From Firmicutes bacterium CAG:345 (lineage in GTDB: Bacteria > Bacillota_I > Bacilli_A > RFN20 > CAG-288), in the NCBI GenBank assembly GCA_000433315.1, contig FR893355.1, positions 1-64,000 on the forward strand: a stretch of DNA of 64,000 bases. Direction: 5' to 3'. Shown here piece by piece: positions 50,868-60,366 of this stretch; the stretch's first letter is position 1, and each line of letters opens with the position of its first letter. A program made the position numbers and the translations under genes. Under the pieces are notes generated by a model. It saw only the letters and a program-made list of their open reading frames with translations. It searched no databases and was not told the origin of the DNA.

Positions 50868-51833
50868 ATGAGTAAAGCTAATGGAAAAAAGCATATTTTC
50901 CTTAAAGTAATATTAGGTTTCTTCATTGGAATAATATCTATTGTTGTCTTATTTGTTGGAGGATTAAATGTTTTAAAGTTTGCCATTTATAGCAATTATT
51001 ATGGCATGAGTAAAACATTTGCAAAAAATCCTGGCTTAAATGATGGATATATCACACAAGGTGTTGCAATATCCGAAGAAAAGAATGTTGTTATTACCAG
51101 TGGCTATATGACAGATAAATCTAATAGTAGAATCTATGTTGTTGATTTAGATACAAATGAAGATTCATATGTCAAATTAGTAAAAGGTGAAAAAGCTTTT
51201 ACCGGACACGTTGGTGGTGTTGCTATAACTGGTGACAATGTTTATATTGCTAATGGCAGTAGAATTTATACAGTTAGTCTTAATGATGTTCTTGAAGCTA
51301 GAGAAAATCATGGTACAGTTGATGTAGGTGAAGGAACTAAAGTAAATAATGCAGCATCATTTGTTTTTACCGATGAGTCTAATTTATATGTTGGAGAATT
51401 CCATGATGGTGGCGCTTATGTAACAAATCATCCATTTGAAACTCCTAATGGTGAAGTTAATCATGCTATTATCACAAAATATTCATTATCTGATTTAACA
51501 ACTCCTCTTGAATCTTATTCTATCATCAATAAAGTTCAAGGCTTTTGTATTACTGGAGAAGGAAAAATGGTTTTCTCAACTTCTTATGGTTTGTCATCAT
51601 CCCATTATTATATCTATGATAAAGCAGATTTAATTCCTAGTTCTCAAACAGTAGATGGAGCTCCACTTTATTTCTTGGGCGAATTAAAACAAAATATTTC
51701 TGGTCCTGCAATGAGTGAAGATTTAGATTATACTAATGGTAAAGTTTTAACTTTAACAGAAAGTGCTTCAAATAAGTATATTTTTGGAAAATTATTCTTT
51801 GCAACACATATTGATGCATTAGAAATTGCTTAA
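50868..51833 (+). CDS. membrane-anchored beta-propeller-like protein, unknown
   Basis: A 321-residue protein with an N-terminal membrane helix (about 12-38, after a basic KKHIFLK). The outer part has repeats of about 45 residues with V-x-I-x-x-G-x-M and N-x-V-Y-I-A-x-G, suggesting a beta-propeller. ITQGVAI near its start and VGGVAI later look like blade strands. It is probably exported and anchored. No family or substrate recognised. A terminator follows. Confidence 0.65.
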   Translation: MSKANGKKHIFLKVILGFFIGIISIVVLFVGGLNVLKFAIYSNYYGMSKTFAKNPGLNDGYITQGVAISEEKNVVITSGYMTDKSNSRIYVVDLDTNEDSYVKLVKGEKAFTGHVGGVAITGDNVYIANGSRIYTVSLNDVLEARENHGTVDVGEGTKVNNAASFVFTDESNLYVGEFHDGGAYVTNHPFETPNGEVNHAIITKYSLSDLTTPLESYSIINKVQGFCITGEGKMVFSTSYGLSSSHYYIYDKADLIPSSQTVDGAPLYFLGELKQNISGPAMSEDLDYTNGKVLTLTESASNKYIFGKLFFATHIDALEIA

Positions 51834-51881
51834 AAAATATTTCTAAAAGTTGTTAAATAAATTTATAATTGCAATAAAAAT

Positions 51882-51907
51882 GGTGCTGATTTCTCAGCAC
51901 CTTTTTA
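51882..51907 (+). terminator. terminator after the beta-propeller-like gene
   Basis: GGTGCTGA (51882-51889) pairs with TCAGCACC (51894-51901), followed by TTTTTATTT. Confidence 0.85.
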
Positions 51908-51913
51908 TTTAAA

Positions 51914-53683
51914 CTATTTTTTAAGTTCTTTTTTGATTTCAGAAATAAGATATTCAAGTCTATCAAAAACTGCTTCAAAAGGTTCGGAAGAAGTTAAATC
52001 AACTCCTCCTAATGCAACGATGTTCATTGGGAAATCGCTACCACCTGCTTTTAACATATTGAAATAATTTTCTAAAGCATTAGGTTCATGATTTTTTACT
52101 TTGGAATAAATAGCTATTGAGCAAGCTAAGCAAGTAGCATATTGATAAACATAAAATGGAGAATGGAAAAGATGAGGAATATAAGCCCAAACATTGTTCT
52201 TATATGGTTCATTATTCAAATCGATTCCGTAATATTCTTGATATAAATCAGTCATTAATTTTTCAAGAGCTTCCGCGGTTAAAGGTGTTCCGTTTAGTGC
52301 TAAATTATGAGCTTGATATTCATAATCGGCAAAAAGAGCTTGACGATAGAAAGTTCCGATTAAATCATCTGCAGCAGATTGAAGTAAGAATAATTTAGTA
52401 TTATGATCTATATCTTTACTCATGAAATAATCTTGTAACATTTGTTCATTGAATGTTGAAGCTATTTCAGCAACAAATATTGTGTAATTAGAATTGAAAT
52501 AAGTATTGTTCTCATTTGCTAACATCGTATGAATAGAATGTCCAGCTTCATGAGCTAAAGTGAAGACATCAGAGAAAGTGTCATTGTAATTCAAAAGAAT
52601 ATATGGACCTAAATCATAAAATCCTGTTGAATAGGCACCTGATCTTTTTCCATCTTGGTGATAGACATCAACTCTTCCTGATTCTAATACTTCATGAGCT
52701 TTTTTAACAAAATCTCCACCTATATTATTGCAGGCTTCCCAGAATACTTCTTTTCCTTGTTCATAAGTGTATTTTATATCGCTTTTAGCTAATTTAACAA
52801 AGCGATCGTAGGTATGAAATGTTTTAAGATTTAAAAAATCTTTCTTTAATTTATAGTAATCTTTTACTACTTGGCTTCTTTTATGAACAGTATTTAATAA
52901 TGATAGATAAACTGATTCAGGTATATCATTATCATCGAGGAAAGAGGATAAAATTGAGGAATATCCTCTGTTTTTCATTTGAGCAATATTGCTTTGAACA
53001 ATTCCACTATAGATTCCAGCAAAAGTATTTTTAAGATCATCAAATGGTTTAAACATTGCTTCAAAAGCGATTCTACGATCATCTTGTGAAGTTAAGCTTT
53101 GAAGATAAAATCCGTAGTTTGCATGGTTGATTGTTGTTGTTTCACCAGTAGAGAAAGTTACTTCGTTATCTTTACTATCGGCAACTGCGGCCATATCATA
53201 AAGATCGGTTAAGCTATTAGTTACATTTGCATAATTAGCTATTATGCTTTCTTCTTTGGCACTTAAAATGTGATTTTGATTTTTAATCAATCTTTTTAAA
53301 ACATAAGAATAAGGTTTAAATTCTTTTTCCTTAGACCATGATTCAAGATTTTCTGTTCCATTAGCTATTATTTCAGAATTGGAGAAACTTGTGGCTTGAA
53401 TATATTTTCCATATAAATCCATAACTTTCCCACGTAAAACTTGGTTGCTTGGATCTTTTTGATTTTGGTCGAAATGCATTGAAGAATAAGTAAATAGTTT
53501 TGCAAATAATTCTTCAGAAGATTCTTCTTGTTTTAAAAAGTTTAAAACATTTTCTTTGTTATTTAAATTTCCTTGAAATTTTGATAATTCTTTAAAACTA
53601 TTTTCGACTTTGGAAAAACATTTATCATAATCTTCTTTAGTTTTAAAGATTCTTGTAAAATCCCATGATGTTTGTTCGTTCAT
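51914..53683 (-). CDS. pepF: oligoendopeptidase F (M3 family)
   Basis: A 589-residue zinc peptidase. The active site is TLAHEAGHSIHTML (HExxH plus Gly), and the downstream FNSNYTIFVAEIAST supplies the third ligand. It cleaves short peptides in the cytoplasm. The N-terminus has no signal peptide. The ribosome site GAGGTTATTA precedes ATG. Confidence 0.95.
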   Translation of the reverse strand: MNEQTSWDFTRIFKTKEDYDKCFSKVENSFKELSKFQGNLNNKENVLNFLKQEESSEELFAKLFTYSSMHFDQNQKDPSNQVLRGKVMDLYGKYIQATSFSNSEIIANGTENLESWSKEKEFKPYSYVLKRLIKNQNHILSAKEESIIANYANVTNSLTDLYDMAAVADSKDNEVTFSTGETTTINHANYGFYLQSLTSQDDRRIAFEAMFKPFDDLKNTFAGIYSGIVQSNIAQMKNRGYSSILSSFLDDNDIPESVYLSLLNTVHKRSQVVKDYYKLKKDFLNLKTFHTYDRFVKLAKSDIKYTYEQGKEVFWEACNNIGGDFVKKAHEVLESGRVDVYHQDGKRSGAYSTGFYDLGPYILLNYNDTFSDVFTLAHEAGHSIHTMLANENNTYFNSNYTIFVAEIASTFNEQMLQDYFMSKDIDHNTKLFLLQSAADDLIGTFYRQALFADYEYQAHNLALNGTPLTAEALEKLMTDLYQEYYGIDLNNEPYKNNVWAYIPHLFHSPFYVYQYATCLACSIAIYSKVKNHEPNALENYFNMLKAGGSDFPMNIVALGGVDLTSSEPFEAVFDRLEYLISEIKKELKK

Positions 53684-53929
53684 TAATAACCTCTTTCTAT
53701 AAATTAGTGTGAATATTTTATCATATATTTATTATAAATAATCTATATAAATATTAATGGAAAAATATTCGATATTAAAATAAATTAGAAAATTTATTTT
53801 AAATTATTTAATCTGTTTAAAAATGTAAGTTGTATATTTAAAGATATTTTTATGTTATTTAAGTAGTAAGGTTTCATTTAAACTAAAAGATTTTGATGAT
53901 AAATAAGAAGAAAAGCAAAAGAAAATAAA
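53684..53929. other. AT-rich gene-free spacer
   Basis: Between pepF and the HAD-type gene's terminator. I see no gene, repeat or RNA beyond the terminator that follows it. Confidence 0.5.
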
Positions 53930-53931
53930 AA

Positions 53932-53968
53932 AATAGCATTGCAATATGTAATGCTATTCTTTGACTAA
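53932..53968 (-). terminator. terminator of the HAD-type gene
   Basis: On the minus strand AATAGCATT (from 53958-53950) pairs with AATGCTATT (53940-53932), followed by a long T-run (the A-run at 53921-53931 on +). Confidence 0.75.
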
Positions 53969-53970
53969 AT

Positions 53971-54801
53971 TTAGTTAATATATTGAGAATTTTCTTTGCT
54001 TAATAATTTTTCACTTATAGATATTGAATCTAGTATTAATTTGACAAGTTTCTCGAGAGTGGAATTGCTCTTAAAGTCGCTTTTACAAACATAATTTACT
54101 CTATTATCTAAAAGCAATTGCTCAACAATGTCTTTCTTTTGAGGTTGATATACAGCAATTGATTTACCATTTTTTTCTTTAATTAATGTCATGCAAGGAA
54201 TATCGGTTATTCCGTCACCAAGATAGATCATGTTTCTAAATTCCACGTGTTTTTCATTTACTTTTTGATTTACAGTTTTATCATCTATCAAATTGGTTAC
54301 CCCCTTACAAATTCTGAATAAATATTGGGTTTTGAGGGTATAATTAACAATACATTTAGGATAATAAGCAATACCATTTTCATCATATAAGAATTCACAA
54401 CCATAAATGGCTTTGAATTCTTTCGCAATAGTACTTCCTTCGATTATTTCTTTGTTGCCTGAAGAAATAATATAGTGTTCTAATTGAAGACCTAAACTAT
54501 CAGCATATTGGTTTAAACGTTTAAACCAGGTTAAAACGCCTTCATAAAATTTTATGCTTTTACCTAAACTATGCAAGTATTCTTTTGTAAGATCAATGCC
54601 TTTTTCTTTACATTCTTTAATCATAGTATGAAGATAAGCTAAAGTTGATTCAGTACCAGTTTTTTTGACAAAATCACCAGTCTCTTTCCAAAATTCTTCG
54701 CTAGTCATTCCAAGATTTGGAATAAAAGAAAAAGCTTGCATATCATCAGTTGCCAAAGTTTTATCAAAGTCATAAATAAGTGCTACTACTGGTTTTGTCA
54801 T
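53971..54801 (-). CDS. HAD-superfamily phosphatase
   Basis: A 276-residue HAD hydrolase. Motif I is YDFDKTLATD, motif II ISSGN, motif IV IYLGDGITDIPC. A helical cap lies between I and II. This is a cytosolic PSP-like phosphatase with unknown substrate. The ribosome site GAGGTGAAAAT precedes ATG. Confidence 0.85.
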   Translation of the reverse strand: MTKPVVALIYDFDKTLATDDMQAFSFIPNLGMTSEEFWKETGDFVKKTGTESTLAYLHTMIKECKEKGIDLTKEYLHSLGKSIKFYEGVLTWFKRLNQYADSLGLQLEHYIISSGNKEIIEGSTIAKEFKAIYGCEFLYDENGIAYYPKCIVNYTLKTQYLFRICKGVTNLIDDKTVNQKVNEKHVEFRNMIYLGDGITDIPCMTLIKEKNGKSIAVYQPQKKDIVEQLLLDNRVNYVCKSDFKSNSTLEKLVKLILDSISISEKLLSKENSQYIN

Positions 54802-54894
54802 ATTTTCACCTCATATCAATTAAATATATTTAAAATCTTTATAATTAACACCATATTATAAAGTTATCTACTGATTTAATTTTATCATATTTTT

Positions 54895-55884
54895 TTATAA
54901 ATAATCTATATAGATATCATCATCGGTAAAGGATATTTTACATGGAGTATTAGTGATAAGAGGAATAGTTGGTGGCAAATGACCGATATCAACATCTAAA
55001 AGAATAGGAATATTTAGATCTTTCAAAAAATCTTCAAGGCTTTTATTGAAAGATAAATTCCCAATATTTTCTCCAATATGCATTGGTCTTCCTACAATCA
55101 ATCCATTGATATTATCAAACCATCCTGCTTCTTTTAATTGAAAAATAGCCCTTCGATAACTTAAAACATTGAGATCGCAACTTTCGAAAAAGAAAATTAT
55201 GTCGTTTTGAGATTTAAAATATTCTTTAGTTTTATCAAATTTTGTTCCGCATAAAGAAATTAAGCAATCTAAACATCCACCTAATAATTTTCCTGAAAAT
55301 GGTTTGGTATAATTTATTGCTGTAATTTTTTTGGGAGTATCATAAATAAGATTTCCTAAAGGATCAGGTGAAGCATTTTGGGATTGATATTGTGGGTAGC
55401 CATGGAAATGTTTCTTTCCGTATAGGACATCTAATTTTTGCTTAAAATATAAAGAATTATCTTCATAGTAGAATGTTCCGGCACATGGTCCATAAATAGT
55501 TTTAAAATTTAAAAATGTTTGGAGAATATATGATAAGTTGGTATTATCGGAATACCCCATAAATAGTTTAGGATGTTTTCTAATTTCAGAAAGATTTAAA
55601 TAAGGAAGAATTTCATTCATGGTTTCGCCACCGCCGACTGACCATATAAAATCAGCATCGCTTTTAAAAGCTTTTTCAATCTCTTCTGCTCGTTTTAAAG
55701 GAGTGTTACTCCCCATGATTCCTTCATCTAACCAAATGTTTTCTCCTTCGATAATTTTGAAGTTTTGTTTTTTTAAAAAATCAATAGATTTTATCAAACG
55801 TTCTTTGTATGGAAAAGAAGCGGCACCAAAACTTGGAGCAACTAAGTAAATTGTATCTCCAGAAGATAAAAATTTAAAATTCAT
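54895..55884 (-). CDS. LD-carboxypeptidase (S66 family)
   Basis: A 329-residue serine peptidase of the LdcA/MccF family. SVGGGETMNEI and FMGYSDNTNLSY contain the catalytic Ser. C-terminal FFESCDLNVL and VDIGHLPP provide the Glu and His of the Ser-Glu-His set. It removes D-Ala from tetrapeptide in muropeptide recycling or detoxifies microcin-like peptides. No signal peptide. The ribosome site GGAGG precedes ATG. Confidence 0.88.
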   Translation of the reverse strand: MNFKFLSSGDTIYLVAPSFGAASFPYKERLIKSIDFLKKQNFKIIEGENIWLDEGIMGSNTPLKRAEEIEKAFKSDADFIWSVGGGETMNEILPYLNLSEIRKHPKLFMGYSDNTNLSYILQTFLNFKTIYGPCAGTFYYEDNSLYFKQKLDVLYGKKHFHGYPQYQSQNASPDPLGNLIYDTPKKITAINYTKPFSGKLLGGCLDCLISLCGTKFDKTKEYFKSQNDIIFFFESCDLNVLSYRRAIFQLKEAGWFDNINGLIVGRPMHIGENIGNLSFNKSLEDFLKDLNIPILLDVDIGHLPPTIPLITNTPCKISFTDDDIYIDYL

Positions 55885-55959
55885 TATATTTCCTCCAAAT
55901 ATATTATAAATTATATGAAATATATTTTGTTATAATTAAAAAGGGGACTTTAATTCATT

Positions 55960-57921
55960 ATGAAAGAAAAGAATTTAGCGTATTTAAAATTGCTTTCAGA
56001 ATCTTATCCAACTATACAAAGTGCTGCGACTGAAATAATAAATTTAAAAGCTATCTTAAATCTTCCTAAAGGGACAGAATATTTTTTAAGTGATATTCAC
56101 GGAGAATATGATGCATTTACACACCTTATGAATTCTGCTTCTGGTGTAATAAAAGATAAAATAAATGAAGCCCTTCCGGAAGTTAGTGAAGAAGAAAAAA
56201 ATCTTTTGGCAACTATTATTTATTATCCAAAAGAAAAACTGGATTATCTCCAATCTAAGGGAAAATTAAATAATGAATTTTATTTTAAAATATTAAATTT
56301 GTTGATTTCAGTAGCAAGATTAACTTGTTCAAAATATACACGATCTAAAGTAAGAAAATTAATATCTCGTGATTTTGTCTATATAATAGAAGAATTATTA
56401 CAACAGAGTTCAATAAAATTAATTAATACTGAGGATTATTACAATGAAATTATTTTAGGAATAATTCAGACTGATCGCGCTAAAGAATTTATTGAAGAAG
56501 TTAGTAATTTGATAAAGAAATCCACTTTAGATCATATTCATATTCTTGGTGATATTTATGATAGAGGTGCTGGCGCTTTTAGAATTATGGAAACTATTGT
56601 CAATACTCGTTCTATTGATATAACATGGGGCAATCATGATGCAGTTTATATGGGAGCAGCTACTGGAAATAAAATTTGCATTGCTAATGTAATTAGGACA
56701 TCATGCCGTTATAATACTTTATCTACGTTGGAGGAAGGATATGGCATTTCTTTAAGGCCTCTTGTAACTTTTGCTCTTAGAACTTATGGAAATGATGATT
56801 GCAAAGAATTCATTCCAAAGTCTGAAGAAGCTGTTGATGCAGAAGATTATGATATTAAAGTAATTGCAAAAATGCATAAAGCAATTTCTATAATTCAATT
56901 AAAATTGGATGGACAATTAGTACTTAAACATCCTAATTATAAAATGAATAAATTAGCAAAACTACAAGATGTTGATTTTAAAAATAAGAAATACATTCGG
57001 GATGGAAAAAAATATAATCTTATAGTAGATAATTTTCCGACGATAGATTTTTCTTCCCCATATGAATTAACTTTTGAAGAAAATGAGCTGATGAAAAAAT
57101 TGACACATGCTTTTAGGCATTCACAAAAATTACAGCAACATGTTGATTTTCTTTTTTCTCATGGATCAATGTATTTAGCGTACAATAATAATCTTTTATA
57201 TCATGGGTGTATTCCTACAAATAATGATGGAACTTTTACTAAATTTTATGATGAAATTGGAAAAGAATATTCTGGAAAAGAATATTTAAATTATTGTGAT
57301 CGAAAAGCAAGAGCATGCTACTATTCAAAAGTTTGGAACAGCGATGAAACAGATTTCTTTTACTTTTTATGGTGTGGAGAAATATCTCCTCTTTATGGAA
57401 AAAACGATATTACTACTTTTGAAAGATATTTTTTAGCAGAAGAAGATTTAAAAGATTTCCCAGAATCTAAAAATCAATATTATAGTTTTGAAAATGATTA
57501 TAATTACTGTCAAAAAATTTTGAATGAGTTTGATATTTTTGATGAAAATGGTGTAATTATCAATGGGCATATGCCGGTAAAAATTAAAAAGGGAGAATCT
57601 CCGATAAAAGCTGGTGGAAAACTTATTATCATCGATGGTGGAATATGCAAGGCTTATCAAAAGGTTACTGGAATTGCTGGATACACTTTAGTTTATAATT
57701 CTTATGGATTGAAACTAATTGCACATCGTGTTTTTGAATCGAAGGAATTAGCAATTCAAACCAATAAAGATATGATTCATTCAAAAAGTAGCATTTCAAA
57801 AGAAAAGCCACGAAAGTTAATTAAAGAAACAGATAATGGTAAAAAGATACAAGAGAAAATAGATGATTTAATGAGTTTGTTGAAGTGCTATCGCCAAGGT
57901 TTGATAAAGCCGAGGGATTAA
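55960..57921 (+). CDS. fbp: fructose-1,6-bisphosphatase, class III
   Basis: A 653-residue Firmicutes-type FBPase with phosphoesterase motifs SDIHGEYDAF, LGDIYDRGAGAF, TWGNHDAVYMGA and NGHMPVKIKKGESP. It makes fructose-6-phosphate in gluconeogenesis and so may feed the glycogen operon. An extended -10 (TGTTATAAT) lies upstream at about 55929-55937. Its stop overlaps the convergent TtcA fusion gene by four bases. Confidence 0.95.
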   Translation: MKEKNLAYLKLLSESYPTIQSAATEIINLKAILNLPKGTEYFLSDIHGEYDAFTHLMNSASGVIKDKINEALPEVSEEEKNLLATIIYYPKEKLDYLQSKGKLNNEFYFKILNLLISVARLTCSKYTRSKVRKLISRDFVYIIEELLQQSSIKLINTEDYYNEIILGIIQTDRAKEFIEEVSNLIKKSTLDHIHILGDIYDRGAGAFRIMETIVNTRSIDITWGNHDAVYMGAATGNKICIANVIRTSCRYNTLSTLEEGYGISLRPLVTFALRTYGNDDCKEFIPKSEEAVDAEDYDIKVIAKMHKAISIIQLKLDGQLVLKHPNYKMNKLAKLQDVDFKNKKYIRDGKKYNLIVDNFPTIDFSSPYELTFEENELMKKLTHAFRHSQKLQQHVDFLFSHGSMYLAYNNNLLYHGCIPTNNDGTFTKFYDEIGKEYSGKEYLNYCDRKARACYYSKVWNSDETDFFYFLWCGEISPLYGKNDITTFERYFLAEEDLKDFPESKNQYYSFENDYNYCQKILNEFDIFDENGVIINGHMPVKIKKGESPIKAGGKLIIIDGGICKAYQKVTGIAGYTLVYNSYGLKLIAHRVFESKELAIQTNKDMIHSKSSISKEKPRKLIKETDNGKKIQEKIDDLMSLLKCYRQGLIKPRD

Positions 57922-59132
57922 CGTTTCTTTGCTTTGTCCATCAAAGGATGGTCGATGTTTTTAAACATTTTAATATGTTCAATGCCAGCTTCTAAAAATA
58001 TATTGCTGTTTTGTTTATAGCCATTATTTTCATAAAATTTAATGGCTTGTTTTTGAGCATCAAGTGTTATTGCAATCGGGGTGTGTTTTTGTGATAATTT
58101 TTTCTCGACATAGTGAAGCAAGGAGGAGCCAATACCTTGATTTCTATATTCTTTTAATATGCAAAAACGTTCAATCTTTACATTATTTTCATCGATGTTT
58201 TTAATTCTTAAAGTTCCAACAGGATTGTTATCTTTGGTAACAAGATAATATTTGTAGTCAAAATCAGCTTCCCCAAATTCATCTTTTGGATCTATTTTTT
58301 GTTCTTCTAAAAAGACTTTTGATCTTATAAAGGTTATATATTGATAGTCTTTAGCAGAATAAGCTTCGTGATAAAAAAAACCATTGCCATCATTATAACC
58401 TAACATATTAAACCAGAGATCTTCATGTTCTATATTGGTGAGCATAGTTGAAAAATTATCATAGCTATCCGGAAAAGTTGAGTAATGGTTAGCTAATATT
58501 TTTTTGAATAGAGCTCTTTGTGATGTCTTATCATTTGTACAAGTACTTTTTATAATAGGAATATTATATTCTTTTACGAAAGAGATAATATCTTTTTCAC
58601 GGGCATATATTAAAGGTCGAATAAATTCTATTTGTGATCTTTGTAAAAACATTTTTGGAGAAAAAGTGGCAAGTCTTCCACCATGGGTCATATTCATAAT
58701 TAATGTTTCAATTGCATCGTCATTATGATGAGCAAAAGTCACTTTTTTAAAACCTAATTCATTTGCTACGCGATTTATTGCTGCTTTTTTCATCCTTGAA
58801 CAGATTGAACATGGAAGTTGGTCGCCTTTCATGTGTTGCTTTAAAATAGGATAAACATTTGTGGCATCAACTACCCGAAAGTCTATTTTATTTTCTTTAA
58901 CAAACTTAAAAATTGGCTCCAAATTATTTTTTGGAAATCCTAAATCGAGCATTACTCCGGTGAAGTCGAAGTCTTTATCGGTAAATTTTTGATATATAGA
59001 AAGCAGATAAAGCAAAGCCATTGAGTCTTTTCCACCACTGACGCCAACCATAATTTTATCACCTTTATTAATCAGCCCAAAATCAAAATCAGCACGGCGA
59101 ATATCAGCTAATAATTTCTTTTTAATATCCAT
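57918..59132 (-). CDS. TtcA-like tRNA thiolase fused to a GNAT acetyltransferase
   Basis: A 404-residue fusion. The N-terminal part (about 1-255) is a PP-loop enzyme: VGVSGGKDSMALLYL, then LPCSICSRMKKAAINR (CxxC) and a later Cys in IIKSTCTNDKTSQR, the three-Cys iron-sulfur pattern of TtcA, which thiolates C32 of tRNA. The C-terminal part (about 280-404) is a GNAT domain: YYLVTKDNNPVGTLRI, ILKEYRNQGIGSSLLHYVE (acetyl-CoA loop R/Q-x-x-G-x-G/S) and AIKFYENNGYK. The frame is continuous with no internal start between the parts. The acetyl acceptor is unknown. It lies in an operon with an EIIB-like protein and NAD kinase. Confidence 0.85.
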   Translation of the reverse strand: MDIKKKLLADIRRADFDFGLINKGDKIMVGVSGGKDSMALLYLLSIYQKFTDKDFDFTGVMLDLGFPKNNLEPIFKFVKENKIDFRVVDATNVYPILKQHMKGDQLPCSICSRMKKAAINRVANELGFKKVTFAHHNDDAIETLIMNMTHGGRLATFSPKMFLQRSQIEFIRPLIYAREKDIISFVKEYNIPIIKSTCTNDKTSQRALFKKILANHYSTFPDSYDNFSTMLTNIEHEDLWFNMLGYNDGNGFFYHEAYSAKDYQYITFIRSKVFLEEQKIDPKDEFGEADFDYKYYLVTKDNNPVGTLRIKNIDENNVKIERFCILKEYRNQGIGSSLLHYVEKKLSQKHTPIAITLDAQKQAIKFYENNGYKQNSNIFLEAGIEHIKMFKNIDHPLMDKAKKR

Positions 59133-59134
59133 AT

Positions 59135-59485
59135 TTATTTAATTTCAGATTCTATTTCTTTAGCTATTTTTTCAGCGTTATCTCCAATTAGAAAAGTTAT
59201 TTTAGTTTCCATAATCAACGATTTTATTTCTGGAACAAGTTTTGAGTCGAATTTATCAGAAGTTTTTACTCCTAGAGCTAAACGTGTCATTTTAGCGGAA
59301 ACATTAGTAATGTTATCTTTTCCGCCAACAGAATCAATTATTTTTTTAGCAAGTTCATTATTGGTGGGTATGGTTTCAATTTTATTTTTTTTCTTCTTTT
59401 TGCAAATCAAAATTATTCCTACAACAAGTAGAATTAAAAATATGATAGATCCAACAATTATTCCAATAAGTAATTCTTTATTCAT
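59135..59485 (-). CDS. membrane-anchored EIIB-like protein lacking the phospho-Cys
   Basis: A 116-residue protein. One membrane helix (about 5-27) with a basic stop (KKKKKNK) precedes a domain similar to the glucose-type PTS EIIB: AKKIIDSVGGKDNITNVSAKMTRLALGVK. In true EIIB the segment reads NI-x-x-x-x-x-C-x-TRLR; here the Cys is Lys and the second Arg is Ala. It cannot carry phosphate on Cys as EIIB does. The role may be structural or regulatory. The ribosome site AAAGGAG precedes ATG. Gaps of 2 and 12 bases to its neighbours indicate one operon. Confidence 0.75.
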   Translation of the reverse strand: MNKELLIGIIVGSIIFLILLVVGIILICKKKKKNKIETIPTNNELAKKIIDSVGGKDNITNVSAKMTRLALGVKTSDKFDSKLVPEIKSLIMETKITFLIGDNAEKIAKEIESEIK

Positions 59486-59497
59486 ATGTTACTCCTT

Positions 59498-60289
59498 TTA
59501 ATTTTCTTTCATTGCAAAACTATTTCTTAGACGATTATATACGTTTTTTTCGTTTAAGTGTACTAAATAAAAACCAAAATTAGTTTTTTTGACTTTAAAG
59601 TTGGTACAATCTTTTCCAAAATCAATAACTTTCATATCACTGGCAATAGTTATATCAATCTTATTTTCCATATTAATTTCTAAAATATCATTTTCATTTA
59701 AACAAATTGATTTAAGACTATTATGGTAGAGGTTATTTTCAATTGGCGCTATTATATTATACTCGTATCCATCGTTAGACAAAAGAATTGTTCCGCCAAG
59801 AGAATGGTTATATCCAGTAGATCCAAAAGGAGTTGAAACGCATATTCCATTTGATGCGCAATAACAAAATGGGATATTATTTATGGCTAATGAAAATTTC
59901 ATAGTGGCATAAGGATTTGAAAAAATAAATTCATTTACACAAAAAAAAGTTTTATTGTTTCCAGTGACTTCGAGCAATTTGTGTTTTTCTATAAATGGAG
60001 TAAAATTTTCTTTGTAATCTATGAATTCATTTATATTTTTAAATTCTGTAAAAAAGCCTAAAGAATTTGAGGATTTTATTGAGATAAAGTAACCTTTATA
60101 TTTATTTTCTTCAATAGCTTTGATTAATGTTCCATCTCCACCATAGACTATATTTAAAATTGAATCATCTTTAATATCAGGAGATTCTTCAATTAGATTA
60201 ATAAAAGATTTTGCTGCATCATTCAATATTGATGAAATTTTTTCAAAACCTGGTTTGATATATATTTTATAAGATTTGAAGGCTCCCAT
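59498..60289 (-). CDS. nadK: NAD kinase
   Basis: A 263-residue kinase. Motifs: VYGGDGTLIKAIEE (GGDGT), SNSLGFFTEFK (SxGFxT) and CVSTPFGSTGYNHSLGG. It makes NADP from NAD. ATG 60289 follows AAAGGAG; a longer frame to 60328 lacks a ribosome site. It heads the nadK-EIIB-like-TtcA/GNAT operon. Confidence 0.92.
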   Translation of the reverse strand: MGAFKSYKIYIKPGFEKISSILNDAAKSFINLIEESPDIKDDSILNIVYGGDGTLIKAIEENKYKGYFISIKSSNSLGFFTEFKNINEFIDYKENFTPFIEKHKLLEVTGNNKTFFCVNEFIFSNPYATMKFSLAINNIPFCYCASNGICVSTPFGSTGYNHSLGGTILLSNDGYEYNIIAPIENNLYHNSLKSICLNENDILEINMENKIDITIASDMKVIDFGKDCTNFKVKKTNFGFYLVHLNEKNVYNRLRNSFAMKEN

Positions 60290-60366
60290 AAAATTCTCCT
60301 TTATAATTTTATATTTATAGTGTATCATAATAGCGGAAATAAAAGCCTATTTAAGGAGTTAGATTT

